The notes below the pieces were generated by a model that was not told the origin of the DNA, did not search any database, and was given only the letters and a program-made list of their open reading frames with translations. Both the position numbers and the translations under genes were made by a program. From Sipunculus nudus (Eukaryota > Annelida > Sipuncula > Golfingiida > Sipunculidae): 64,000 nucleotides of DNA. Location of the stretch: NCBI GenBank assembly GCA_026874595.1, contig CM049317.1, forward strand, positions 72,687,618 through 72,751,617, read 5' to 3'. Shown here piece by piece: positions 22,394-33,871 of this stretch; within the stretch, counting starts at the first letter, position 1; each line of letters opens with the position of its first letter.

Positions 22394-22797
22394 AGACCGG
22401 CTTATGTGGCTCAGAGGTAGAGCACAGGACTCAACACGGGAGGTTGTGAGTTCAAATCTCAGCCAAGGCGGTGAGGTTTTTACGATCGGCCCCAACCAAG
22501 GGTGAGCGCTCTACAGCCCTAATGGGAAGGTCGTGCCCTACAGCCATGTTTCACTAACAAACGAGTGTGTTATTCGGTGTTATGAACCAGAAATTGGAAT
22601 GATATCACACCTAGGACTAGCATATGCGGTAGACACCTGGCCTGGGTGACACCAGGATACAAAACTAATATGAAAGGAAGCTTGCTACCGCCCTGTCACG
22701 TAGTCCAAATCAAAATGGAATTCTGCAGATGTACATACTTTGATTAAGAATTAGATAAGAGAGCATAAATAAGGAGGCGGTAACCTAAAAAAACGGT
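22394..22797 (+). mobile_element. SINE family S1, copy 3 (most complete, about 404 bp)
   Basis: The tRNA-derived head has A box TGGCTCAGAGGTA at 22407-22419 and B box GAGTTCAAATCTC at 22448-22460, both close to the Pol III consensus and 28 bp apart. The body runs through GATCGGCCCCAACCAAGG, TTCGGTGTTATGAACCAG, CTGGCCTGGGTGACACCAGG and CTGCAGATGTACATAC to AAGGAGGCGGTAACC. The 3' end has no long poly(A). The same body blocks occur in copies 1 and 2. A tRNA-derived head plus a shared central body is the SINE layout. The head lacks the pairing of a functional tRNA, so it is not called as one. Confidence 0.8.
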
Positions 22798-25700
22798 CTG
22801 TTGATTCACTTGAAACATCGTCTTAAGAGGAATACTGTAGAAATCAATTATATTTTGTAAATTTTCTAATAGACCCTTGCTTTAATATGGTGATGTTATT
22901 TTCGAAAATTGTACGACTGCCAGCTCAGACGAGCTTGCGAAAGTACAATACGACGCGGCAAAATTGTGTCAGGTGCTATGTATATTAAGAATCATGATCA
23001 ACTTCTTAAAGAGAATCGTGGGTTTCTAACATAAATGTTCCTGGTGGCGATATGCGGGGACATCTCTATTGCATTACAAGCTTGCACTATTTGAAGGAAA
23101 TAAGTATATAACGAATGTAACAAGACCACTTAATTTAGGAATGGAGATATTACTGAGCCCAAGACAATTGATGACGTTATCTTGAAACAAATATTGCTTT
23201 CCTACTCTGAAGAAACGTCTGCTTATGAAATAATTCATCAGATCGAATTGGTCCTTTGACGTCACATTCTTGTCATTTCCCGTTTCGTTTTATACATTAA
23301 ATCTTTGTTAGACCAGGTGTTCCCTCAGAGGAACTTTCCGTTTTCTGCTTCTGGCAAATTTAGCATGGTGGTGCTTTTATGTGTGGTACATAGGCGAGCG
23401 GGTTAATAATCTTTATATGGCTTTCCTGCCTTTAAAAGAGTATATATTCATGATAATAGAGGTAAACGGTTGCGGCCTATTCGGATCATCAGTAATTATA
23501 AATTTCGCTTTTGTAGCGCTATTAAACAACATTGATATCAGAAGCACTCTTTAAAACAAAACAGAAATACGTATTGAAATGATAAAAATGAAAGAAAATA
23601 AAACCTTCAAATGTCATTATATATATCATTGTGAATAAGTTATAAAAATATGCTACAAAATTTCTGCTAAAAAAAGGCTGCTATAAATGGATCTCGAACG
23701 ACACATCATAGTTATTACCGACATACCCAGTCACACAGTGATAGGACAAGCACCAGCCTGGGACGTGCCACTACAGCTCACCCAGACCAGCTCAAAGACC
23801 GCCGGGGATCTGATAGAGCCGAGCGTTGTAAACCTTTCGATTGTCGATATTAAGCGTATATATATGAATTTATAAAATATTTTTTTAATATAAGGCCTCA
23901 GGCCCAAAGTTTAAAAAAATGCATATAGCATATACAGATAGGACAAATTAAGTAAAAGAATTAAAGAAGAAGAAAAAAAATATAAATGAAAATAAGAAAT
24001 TTTACATGTTAACAATTTAAATTTAACAATTAAATATTGCAAAATTATAACATTTTAATACTTGCACTCAGAAAGTCAACAAAATGAATTTATCAGAATG
24101 GTATATTTTTCTGTTTCCAAGATCCCCCCCCCCAAATCATCCACCGTTTGGTGATGACCGGTGGTCACAGTCACAGAACTGGCAGTAGACTACCGTGCGA
24201 CAGTCGTACATTTCCAGTGATTGGTCATTAAGGTGATCTTTTGACAGATAGGGAATCCCGGAGAGTGTATATTGGTCGTACAACAAGCCACATCACAAGT
24301 CCCAGCGAGTCATGGTGGTCGTTCTGTTATCAATGAAAGCGTATTAATCAGTTGGTAGAAATGTGCTGTCTGTGTGCGTGAGGATTCTCGTTTGCGATGG
24401 CACTACATGTACCTCGAATAAAGGCAATACTATATATGTACAAATAGTTTTAAACATATGGAGTTAATTTTACACATAAAAACGAGTAAAAGCGTTATAT
24501 TTTACCTGCAATACTTCTTTATTCTTTGTTTTAAAAATATTGGATGTCATATTAGAGTACTGCGTTCGGTTTCGATTTTCAGTGTAACATGTGTTACCTT
24601 TTTGTCATTTAGAACGAAAAAATATAAATATATATAAACGTATGTGTGTGGGTATTTATATATAAATATATATACCGATATTTAACAAATACATCTATGT
24701 ATATTAATATGTATATATCATATAAAATATATAAAAGCTATATATTATACAAAAGAAAATGTATAATATTAAGAATATGAATATTAATAAAAGATAAATA
24801 CAAAATTATTATCTATATATAGCACTGTCGGTTTGTGCGGTATAAGCTGTTTATCAGGTCAGGGTAAAGGTATTCTTTTCCTCGTAAACAGATCGATGGT
24901 TCCTGATTGGTCGGGATCAGGATCCGTCACTCTCTGTTATCCTGTGAGGATTACATTCCTTCACCGCAGCTTCTGGGGCCGGTGACGGGATAATTGTGTT
25001 ACATAGACCCACCGGGCGAATACAGCATGTAAGTGTCGTCACTGACATCGCGGAAAATAATGATGCTTTAAAATAAATGGTAAATAACAGTAAGTCAACC
25101 ATAAAAGCAACGTCACTGGACAGCGATGCTCAGTTGGAGACATTTTGTTATGTAGACGCGTCGCAATGTTTTGTCTCTTTACATTCGGCATGCTGTTTGT
25201 GAACAAAGACATATTAGACCTATTTACCTTACAAGATCTTTTTGGCGGTTACTTACACAATTCCCTTTACACAGGGATGATTATCGCGGTGTCATTAAAG
25301 CTGGACAAGCTTTATGCCTACAATACGCACGGGTTTTACACCGACCGCCCGTTGTGAGGCATACTTTCTTTCTGGCACTGTATAAGCCAAGGTGGTTACC
25401 CCTGTACATTTTATATCAGACTTAATCCTACATCCTCTGTGAAGCAAGATGAACTGTCTTTTTACTCCTAATAAAGGGTTGGATTTATGGTCACCATTTT
25501 CTCCCTCGTAGACTAATCTCGCTTTTTATTTTTTCTTGTTAACTTTTTTTGGGGATTTCTTCGGTAACCTTATCAGCTAATTTAGAATTATCCATTTCAA
25601 TGTGCTATAAGGTTATATAATTGTCGAATTTAAACCGAACATCTGCTCAAATAAAATTCCAAAAATGGCACACTTATTACGGATGGATAGGAGGGGGGTG

Positions 25701-27137
25701 CTGGGAGGTTGCAGCAATTTCATTAATTCTAAAACCTATCAGTCCCTTGGTGTATAAGTAAGGCCACCTTCTTTAAATCCGGGAACAATCTATGCCATTG
25801 TATTTTATACTTTGACCCGCGGACTTAACTAGACAAAACGGTTTTATTTGCAAACATATGTTTATATGTTCGCCGATCGTTTGAGACACTACAAAAATCC
25901 TTAGATCAGACACAGAATTAACCATGTGATCATAACTGCTCCTGTAGCGACTAACAATCAGTCACTCGTGTGATCCGTCATGAAATTATATGTATACTAT
26001 AGAAAACTAAACAGGTGTTCTAGTGTATTTGTTCAACTAGAAATAAGAAACCCCTGCATGTCTAATATAACAAAACCGCATAATAAAACTAAAATCAAAT
26101 AAATATTGGATTTTTGTTTGGACCTTAACTCGATTAGAGCAACGTTTTATTTTTTTGCGAGTTTAAAAGAGAACTGTTAACTGTGCAAACTCATGACAAA
26201 GATTTATACCCCCTACTTGGCACCATTAGTCCAGGCCGTTTTGTCGTCGATTAAGCGCTGTATAGTTAGGAATGATGTCATACGAATGTACAAGTTAGTG
26301 CAAAGTGCAGACGTGCAAAAACGGCAAAGACCCTTGAGTCCGTGACCGAATCTGCCCTAACTCAATTATCCGCCACTTGCTTTCTAGTTGGTTCATTTGC
26401 CATACAATCTTCGGGTCTATAACACTTTGGGTGCCCTTGGGTCATACCAGATCCACTACTAAGTCAATTCAGTGGCCAGATAATACTTCAAAAGGCCCGC
26501 TTTATACCCGTTAAATGAACGGCAGATGCCTACAGATGAAATCAATGGGGAACTCAAATGAAGCTTAAAACCAAATTACAGTAAGGGTCGGATACCCTGC
26601 TACAGGTAAACAAGTGCGATGGGAGACATACCCTCGTATGCAAACGTAAAGGGTGCTACACGCAATTTACGGCGGAGCTTTTCGGGGGTAAGCTCGTATT
26701 ATACTATTTCCTAGTTTATTTTTTTAGGTTTGGAAAGAGTCGGAAAGCGCCCCCTCAAAATCCGGCCCTGACAATCAAACAAATGTATGATTAATGATTA
26801 GAGTATATGTGTTCCTATATTCAATCAGTACGTGCATGTTTTGTTTTTTCAGCAATCAGCAATTTTTGTATCTTTTATGCTGCGTGTTTTCTCCCACTCC
26901 TACTGATATCGTGTCCTAGAACGTTCCGAAAATCACACGTATTATCAACACTTTCTACATATATACATAGTTTGCATAAAGAAAGAAATATTCATCAGAC
27001 AGAAATTCATTTATTTGATTGGTCGATATAAATCTTAACATTTCTGAATTCGCCTAAAGAAGTCGTTTTCATTCTTCATTTACTTTTTGACAAAGCAGGT
27101 GGGACCTGACTGACATATGTTAATAGGACATGCATCA

Positions 27138-27140
<3 letters not shown>
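22798..27140. other. Long spacer
   Basis: No supported gene. The part at 24600-24830 is extremely AT-rich, with many ATATAT words. CCCCCCCCCC lies near 24125. Overlapping frames of 60-84 codons at 24917-25425 have no recognisable similarity. Confidence 0.5.

Positions 27141-27213
<73 letters not shown>
27141..27213. repeat. (TA)n microsatellite, 73 bp
   Basis: A perfect alternating AT run. With the array at 27438-27497 it brackets a 224-bp non-repetitive segment. Confidence 0.98.
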
Positions 27214-27214
<1 letters not shown>

Positions 27215-27434
27215 TACCCAATGAAGCCCTGTAACATTTTACTAGCAAATTAAGTACGAGGTATCTTGGAAGATTGAAAGGCATCAAAACGCACCTGCCC
27301 TTTAGATTTCCAGTAAGTACGAAATGGCCCACCACTTCAGGTCAAACGCTGATTGTTTTGAGAGCAATCTAACCTTACAATGGCCAATATAGACATTTCC
27401 AAGCGTTCGGGATCAATAAAGTATATCTTATCTG

Positions 27435-27437
<3 letters not shown>

Positions 27438-27497
<60 letters not shown>
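27438..27497. repeat. (TA)n microsatellite, 60 bp
   Basis: A perfect alternating AT run, the partner of the array at 27141-27213. Confidence 0.98.
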
Positions 27498-27500
<3 letters not shown>

Positions 27501-27603
27501 ACTATTGAAGAAGGAACAGTTATCTCGTGCTATTTTGTGGAAAAGTTAAATAACTTTCTGAAGAAACCATTGTTATAGATCTGCTGTGGTCGTCTTATCT
27601 ATT

Positions 27604-28080
27604 TAATTAACTAGCTGATAGACCCGGTATACCGGGCTTATTACCGGGGTTGGGGGGATTTATTAACTGAGATGTGAGATGTTGGCTATTTATTTTCTAA
27701 AAGTTAACAGAAAATATAGGTTTTCAGTGGGAACTGTCTCCATAAGATATGTATACACATTTTGGCATGACTGCAGAATAACTCACGCACCTCTCTGAGA
27801 ACGCACCTTTCTGTGAACAAAAATTTTTTCTATGTCCAGCTGCTTGTATCCTAATTTTGCCACTTACTTTTAAATTACATGAATCCTAAACATACCGTCC
27901 GTCCATATAAACTCATAACATGGTGGAGACAGTGCGTGAGTGATCCTGCAGTCGCTCCAATATTTTTAACATTTATTTTGTGGGGCTGTCCTCGTGGCAA
28001 GAAATGTATATCCCGCTATGTTTACCTTGAAGACCTGGTCAGTGATGGTGTTTACATTGCGAACCGGAATTAGACGCGGG
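27604..28080 (+). mobile_element. Possible transposon remnant with ACTAGCTGATAGACCCGG start
   Basis: The segment begins AACTAGCTGATAGACCCGG and carries the perfect 14-base palindrome CCCGGTATACCGGG just inside. Starts of the form CTAGCTG...CCCGG with a GC-rich hairpin recur in unclassified interspersed repeats of many invertebrates. A related start, ACTAGGAAATACCCGTGC, occurs at 57030. A 64-codon frame at 27879-28073 lies near the end but is not recognised. The right boundary is a guess. Confidence 0.3.
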
Positions 28081-28944
28081 GGCATTCAGGTTTTCGATGA
28101 TATTTGACTGGATTCTATCGTTGGACGTATATAGATTAAGTTGATGTGAGGAACACATTAAAGATGTCTTAAATGTACGTTGCAAGGAAACTGTTCCTGA
28201 AGAAAGAAACAGTAAATGCATACCTCGTAAGTATCAGAAGCGGACCCACTGGGACTCCATGCAGAGGGTCCGTATTCATTTTCAACCGCCGCAACCTTTT
28301 TTCTTCATCGTATCAGACAAACTTTGAGGCCTGAAACCCACGCCACCACTCCATCCCACCCCACGCCTGTTCGTGAAATTGGGACCTTGAATTAGGCTTT
28401 TGTCATTATTCCTCCTGGGTTGAACTCTCCATTTCATAAAACGAGAAACGTGTTTTTTTCTCTTTTACCGGCCCCGCACCTGGGTGAGAGCCTCGTCCAA
28501 ATGAAAGGCCCGACAGGCTCAAATCCCTCACTGAAAGCAAGCATTATTCATATGAACAATAGTAGAGTTTGAGGTTGAAAGACCACGGTGCATGTATTCC
28601 GATCAAAGCCGAAGGCAGTTCGGCTGTGCTCGGTCTTAACTCTGTGCAAGTCAGTAAAAACGGAAAAATCACTCAAAATTATATGTACATTAAAAATTAT
28701 TTATTCTCATATCGCCTATGTCAATGCGGGCATAATAACCTTTAAAATGATGTAAGGCACACTATTGTACACAACGCGGTTTTAGAGAACATTGCGAACA
28801 GACGTGAACCGAATTCCAATTTTTAGGTATTAGATACGGAGTTGGTTTTTTTGTAGACCACGGTTTACCTGCTTCCCTTCTGATTTGACTCTCCAAATTC
28901 GGCAGACGTATCGGTGGTGTGCTCTTCTAGGACAAGTTTGCTTT
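28081..28944. other. Spacer
   Basis: Nothing that can be supported as a gene or repeat was seen. Confidence 0.5.
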
Positions 28945-29815
28945 ATTTTGCGGGATTATTTCCTATTAAGCTGTATAATTAATGATTTTAATATTTCCCC
29001 ATTAGGTGCCCCTATATATTTTGTGCTGCAAGGTCCTCCACGCCGGTGACTGTTTTTCAGGAGGCGCCTCGGGGATTTTCACTGGCCTGTTAAGACCGTG
29101 GCAAGAGCGCATGTCCTGCTCAAAAGCGTTTCCGTGCAATACGCGGTCACGCAGGTCCACTATAATCCCCAGTGATCCCCCATATTTATTGTAACGCCTC
29201 TAAAGGATTTATCTCTCTCGAAAGGAAGTTAAGACCACATGACTCCCCTTTCAATGCGAGGGCTATTCAGTCTGGTTAACACTGGGATCTGAGTCAGTGA
29301 TGTGACCACCGTTTGACAATTTTTTATGGGTTACAGGTATGTTGTATCTTTCCATGATAACCATGGTTTAAAAATTTCGGCCCTGTCATGTGTTTTATGA
29401 AGTTATTTTTTTTTCAAAAAGAAGCCCAACAACTCAATTATCATTCGGGTCGGGGGGGTGGGGGGTGGGGTCACATATATTTGTTAAGATCCGTTGTCTG
29501 TAGGGACGGTGAAACAGGAAAAAATATCACCAGTACATCTTTAAATTGATAACAAACTAGAATCTGCAGGCGCACAGACCTCCACCAGAATTTCCTTTAA
29601 TATCAGTCACGGTTTCATGTGTGAACACTGTCATGCATCAGTAACACGAGTTCACCTTGCGAGTGGCAGAACAAACGGGGATAAAGGAATGGTCTTTATC
29701 ATAATGGTTCATAAGAAAATATATACTGTGGTGATTCTCATTACCTCCAAAATGAAATAGACTATTGATATGTCTTTACCCTAACCCTCTACAAATGTTC
29801 AGCAAAACATTTTTC
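28945..29815 (+). repeat. Dispersed repeat family R2, copy 1 (about 850 bp)
   Basis: This aligns with 31236-32065 in the same orientation. Matching landmarks in order are GGATTATTTCCTATT, GGCCTGTTAAGACC, AGAGCGCATGTCCTG, GTGCAATACGCGGTCAC, GTCCACTATAATCCCCA, GAGGGCT, TTTTTATGGGTT, CAGGTATGTTG, a G-rich run, GTCACA, GATCCG, TGTCTGTAG, ACAAACTAGA, CAGAATTT, TTTAATATCAG, GGAATGGTCTTT and TACCCTAACCCT. The two differ by many substitutions and small indels. The G-rich run at 29450-29475 is of the type that could form a quadruplex. No conserved frame runs through both copies. Confidence 0.85.
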
Positions 29816-31235
29816 GCCTGTCACGCTTTTACAGGAGGCGACCTGTAATCCCCACTGAACTAGCCCTGCCTGGGCTTTAGTATTTGCGCTTACTAATACA
29901 ATGCCTAAAATAAAACGTGATTCCATGTACCGATAGACTTGACTCAGTGCCAGCTCTTATCACTAAAGCCCAGTAAAGTCCGTATGGTGAATCCCTGATA
30001 TTTGCATATTCAGCCGTAACAAGGCTCTTTAAGGACCTTACGATTCCCCCGTATTTGCATATCAGGCTGTCACGCCTCATGGGAGTGGCATCGTTGCTAT
30101 GAGAACGCAAACAGCGGTCCCACAGCTCGACCCGCTTGGTAATATTCGCATTGAAATCATGCATTCAGGCAGTCAACACATGGACCTCGTGTGCTATGAT
30201 ATGTCTCTCATGAACGAATATTACGGTCCATGGGCCAAATGTAAGTGCATATTGTAGACACTATCGCAACAATTTTGTACCGACAGGTCCAGTAAAATTC
30301 CCGCTGCCGAGATGACAGGAACAGGTGGCAGCACTTGTCTGAACCCGTGTATTAACTGTCAAATTGGCACGTGAATCGTGATCGTTTCAGTCGGCGGACT
30401 CATTTTGACTGCGCTCGTCTCGTGTGCATCTGAATATCTCGCGCTGATAGGCTGAGCCAGAGTTTGTTATGCCAACATTTTGTTTAAACAGGCCAACTTT
30501 CAAGAGTGGTGGTCCGATAAACGTTAACACTCAGGCTAAGAGTTATAGTGTTTTAAAGTCTCACCGAACTCAACATAAGCGACGGCCTAAAAATATTAAG
30601 ACAAATTAAATGGGAATATTAGTAGCCAGTTGGAATCCCAGAATAGGCGATGACTGAATGAACCATAGTGGTTTTGAAAAAAAGATTCTGGGAAGGACCA
30701 CAGCTGACGTCACTGGAAAAGACCTAAGTTCAGCGAGACGCTGATGTGTGGCGCTGACCGTCCGGGAATCGGCAAAGATTACCAGTCCATGAAATAAGAG
30801 GGTCAGATAGTGCCAAATTAATTATATGAGTTGCCGCAAGATGGCGGTACCGAAACTAAGTGCGATACAACGCGGGAACGTTTGATTTCTCTGTCAATTG
30901 CAACAACAAAGTCATAACTATTTCATTGACTGGGCCAGTCTACCACTGAACCCCATTTCCATTGTTCCATTATATCGCCTGTCAAAAGAAAGTAAAGATT
31001 TTAAATTCAAGCGCGGAACACATATTCACATTTTCGCTGTTTAATCCTCAAATCTCTTTCGTAAAATTTATTTTTTTTGGGTGATTTCTGGAATAGAATA
31101 TTTTTCCTTTCTATATTCATATTTTCGGGGAGGGTGTTCCTGGAAAATTCTACAGAAGTAATCTTTATATCATATAAGTAAAACACATGACAGTAATTCC
31201 TGCAAAAACCTTAGGATTAAAATATGCGTCCTTTT
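29816..31235. other. Segment between the two R2 copies
   Basis: No gene was recognised. Two octamer-type motifs, ATATTTGCATAT at about 29998-30009 and GTATTTGCATAT at about 30051-30062, lie about 53 bp apart. The part at 30340-30470 and 30690-30880 is richer in CG dinucleotides than average. TCGCCTGTCACGC followed by CAGGAGGCG at about 29815-29840 echoes ATGTCACGC and CAGGAGGTACC inside the R2 repeat. Confidence 0.4.
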
Positions 31236-32065
31236 TCTTTGCTGGATTATTTCCTATTTAGCTGTGTAATTAATATTTTTAATATTTCTTTTGTGCTTCA
31301 AGGTCTACCACGCATGTCACGCTTTTTCAGGAGGTACCTTTGGGATTTTATTGGATTTTTAGCTCACTGGCCTGTTAAGACCATGGTCAGAGCGCATGTC
31401 CTGTTCAAAGAGCGTTTTTGTGCAATACGCGGTCACACGGGTCCACTATAATCCCCATTGATCACCATATCCATTATAACGCCTCAAAAAGGAAGTTTAC
31501 TCTCTCGGAAGGAAGTAAAGAATTTTAATCCAAAGACCATACGACTCCGCTTTCAGTGTGAGGGCTCTTCATTTTGGTCAACACTGGGGACTGAGACCAG
31601 TCACGTTGCCACCGTTTTAAAAATTTTTATGGGTTGCAGGTATGTTGATTTCTATACATTCGCTCGTATTTATCCATTGTTTAAAATTTTGGTCAATCCA
31701 TGTGTGTTTTTTAAATTTGTTCAAGAGGCCCTACGACTTAAATACCATGGGGGGGGGGGGGGGGTGTCACACATATTTTTTTTTAGATCCGCTGTCTGTA
31801 GAGAAGTACCCATGAACCATAAAAACACATTATCATTACAACTTAAAAATTATAGGGATTCTATTAAAAAACTATATTCCGTAATCCCTAACAAACTAGA
31901 TTATGTAGTCGGAGCCTACAAACCTCAACCAGAATTTGCTTTAATATCAGCCATGTGTTCACGTTTATACGTTTCACGAGGTATACAACGGAATGGTCTT
32001 TTGTCATTGATTGGCTATTGATTACCCTAACCCTGTAATAAACAAGTACCGGCAAAGCAATATAT
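31236..32065 (+). repeat. Dispersed repeat family R2, copy 2
   Basis: The partner of 28945-29815 (landmarks listed there), offset by about 2.28 kb. It carries a run of 16 G at 31749-31764 at the place where copy 1 has its G-rich run, so the G tract is an inherited feature of the family that varies in length. A 188-codon frame, 31458-32021, crosses this copy; copy 1 has stops and frame changes in the same place. Confidence 0.85.
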
Positions 32066-32473
32066 CATGGGTCACAGCTCATTACACGGTAGGGGATTGT
32101 TGTTGAGGTAAACTGAACACTATTTAAGCCAATATCAACACAAATAGGGATTCAAGCGCCTGTGGCCAGACGCATTGTACACCAAAGAGTGCGGACATGG
32201 CATATCCAAAGAGGGTCCCAGGCCGAGAGTCGCATGAAGGCAGCATCGACAATCTATAGGCTTCTTGGTATTTTTGCCTTTTAACGTTCCGTTGGCCATT
32301 ATACACGACGCAATTATTCATGAATGCGTTTAAGAACGGATCTATTTGAGATAGCGTTCGCAGCCATTTTCATGATCGGGATGACGGGACGTATTATGGT
32401 ATACCCATCGACCGTCCGTAAACTTTTAGTGCCACGTGATAAGGTATGGGGCTTTTTTATGGATTTTTAAGAA
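32066..32473. other. Spacer
   Basis: No feature that can be supported. Confidence 0.5.
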
Positions 32474-33170
32474 ACTCAGCATTAATTATCCTTAATAGAT
32501 TACCTCGCCCAAGTTCTTTTTAGGGCAAAATCCACGCATAATATCGAATAAGGTCAGAGGTCACTAGGCTACTTTATGGGGTCGCCGCGTATACTTAAAA
32601 AGAATATGATGTATTTTGATACACTCAAGAGAAATGTTAATCAATAAAACATCTCGCCTAAGTTTGAATTCAAGCAAAATCCACGCATATTCAGAGGTCA
32701 GAGGTCACCGCACTTTGAAGGCACCGTAGTGACGTACCAAAAATCCTATTGATTTTTAGTGTTCAGTTTACCTCATTATACATATATTAACCAATACAGT
32801 TTCTCACCTCAATTGAAGTATTAGCAAACATAACGCATATTTAATGATGTTAGAGGTCACCAGGATGCTTTGTACTGGCCAATTTGAGGTGTCGACGCGA
32901 TAACGTACAAGGAATATAATGAATTTTTTTTTATAAAACTCAATAGAATTTTAATCAGTATAATAATTCACCTAAGTTCTATTTCTTGCAAATCCATGCA
33001 TATTTAATGATGTCAGAGGTCACCACACGTCGGTGGCACCACCCTGACTTACCAAGAATCTGACTGAATCTGGTCAGTATTAACCAATATAGATCCTCAT
33101 ACGAATCACAATCTCAGCATGTTCACGCATATTCAATGAAGTAACAGGTTACGAGATATGAAACGGGTGT
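32474..33170. repeat. Satellite-like tandem array, about 5 units of 130-165 bp
   Basis: A set of words recurs in the same order: TTAATCA/TTAACCAATA, a CTCGCCTAAGTT-like block, AAATCCACGCATA, TATTTAATGATGTCAGAGGT, AGGTCAC, then GACGTACC-like and AAAGAATAT blocks. Anchor AGAGGTCAC occurs at about 32554, 32701, 32850 and 33014, spaced about 147, 149 and 164 bp; a fifth degenerate unit carries CAGGTTACG at about 33146. Units are strongly diverged from one another, so the array is old. Its unit size is close to the ~155-160 bp repeats in the element at 59.9-61.4 kb, although the sequences look different apart from GGTCA-type words. Confidence 0.75.
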
Positions 33171-33301
33171 TTGCGATGCTATTGTTACTAAATAATTTCG
33201 CCAGATTCAATTATAGGTAATATTTTATTGGTAGTTTTCTGGGTACAAAAGATCTAAATATTCTAATGACATCCGGAGTATAACAAACAAAAGCTATCTC
33301 C

Positions 33302-33520
33302 AACTCAGGGGCGGATCCAGGATTAAGGAAAAAAAAAGGGGGGGGGGTCCAACCCAGGAGGACAAATGAAAACCCTAAAAAAAGGTCCTCAGGTCTGAAA
33401 GGGGGGGGGGGTGTCCAGGCGGCAAAATTTTGTCTGAAGCCCTTAAAAAACGTTGTTTCTGATGAAAAAAAGGGGGAGGGGGGTCCGGCCCATGGATCCG
33501 CTTCCGAAACTGCTGGTATC
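33302..33520. mobile_element. Small TIR element with GGCGGATCCA ends and G-rich interior
   Basis: The left end reads CTCAGGGGCGGATCCAGGA. The right end read on the minus strand contains GGAAGCGGATCCATGGGCC. The two share GCGGATCCA in inverted orientation. The interior has three modules, each with a run of 7-12 G followed by GTCC and separated by AAACCCTAAAAAAAGG- or CCCTTAAAAAACG-like blocks. A GGCGGATTCAGGGGGG fragment at 53883-53898 is the same terminal motif. A minus-strand 133-codon frame here is proline- and phenylalanine-rich only because of the poly(C) runs. Confidence 0.6.
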
Positions 33521-33649
33521 AAATGACTTTTAGGAATCGTCAGCGACTTTATGGCCCTAATCCGATTGTTGTAAACGTATACATGGTCATTTACACATGT
33601 CTTATGAAGCACATTGCGTTTTCAAGAAGTTAGAGATAAATGCGATTCT

Positions 33650-33755
33650 GCGACCGGCATCTGTGGCGAAAGCACAGAGCAAAGGGCTCAAAGCCACAAG
33701 ATCTCGACTTTTAAGGAGGGTGAGCGCTCAGTGGGCTTAATGGAGCATTCTCTTG
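33650..33755 (+). repeat. Probable SINE S1 head remnant
   Basis: GACCGGCATCTGTGGCGAAAG, then GGGCTCAAAGCCACAAGATC and GGAGGGTGAGCGCTCAGTGG follow the order of the intact SINE (GACCGGCTTATGTGGCTCAG, GACTCAACACGGGAGGTTG, AAGGGTGAGCGCTCTACAG). The B box is lost. The match is weak and only the order of blocks supports it. Confidence 0.4.
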
Positions 33756-33871
33756 TTGCAGCTGTACTCATCACGTGCGTGTTATTTTTATCTTATTTAG
33801 TTCATATCCTCTAGTAATCTTTGTACCTGAAATATTAGTCATGAGAGTTCAACTTGAACGCTATTTTCATT

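Noticed and set aside
22394-22470. Possible functional tRNA gene
   Set aside because: Good A and B boxes, but acceptor and anticodon stems do not pair and the sequence continues into a repeated SINE body.
29770-29790. CCCTAACCCT word, also at about 32022
   Set aside because: Looks telomeric but is less than two units and is part of the R2 repeat in both places.
33211-33612. Minus-strand frame of 133 codons rich in Pro and Phe
   Set aside because: The proline blocks are poly(C) runs of the TIR element at 33302-33520.
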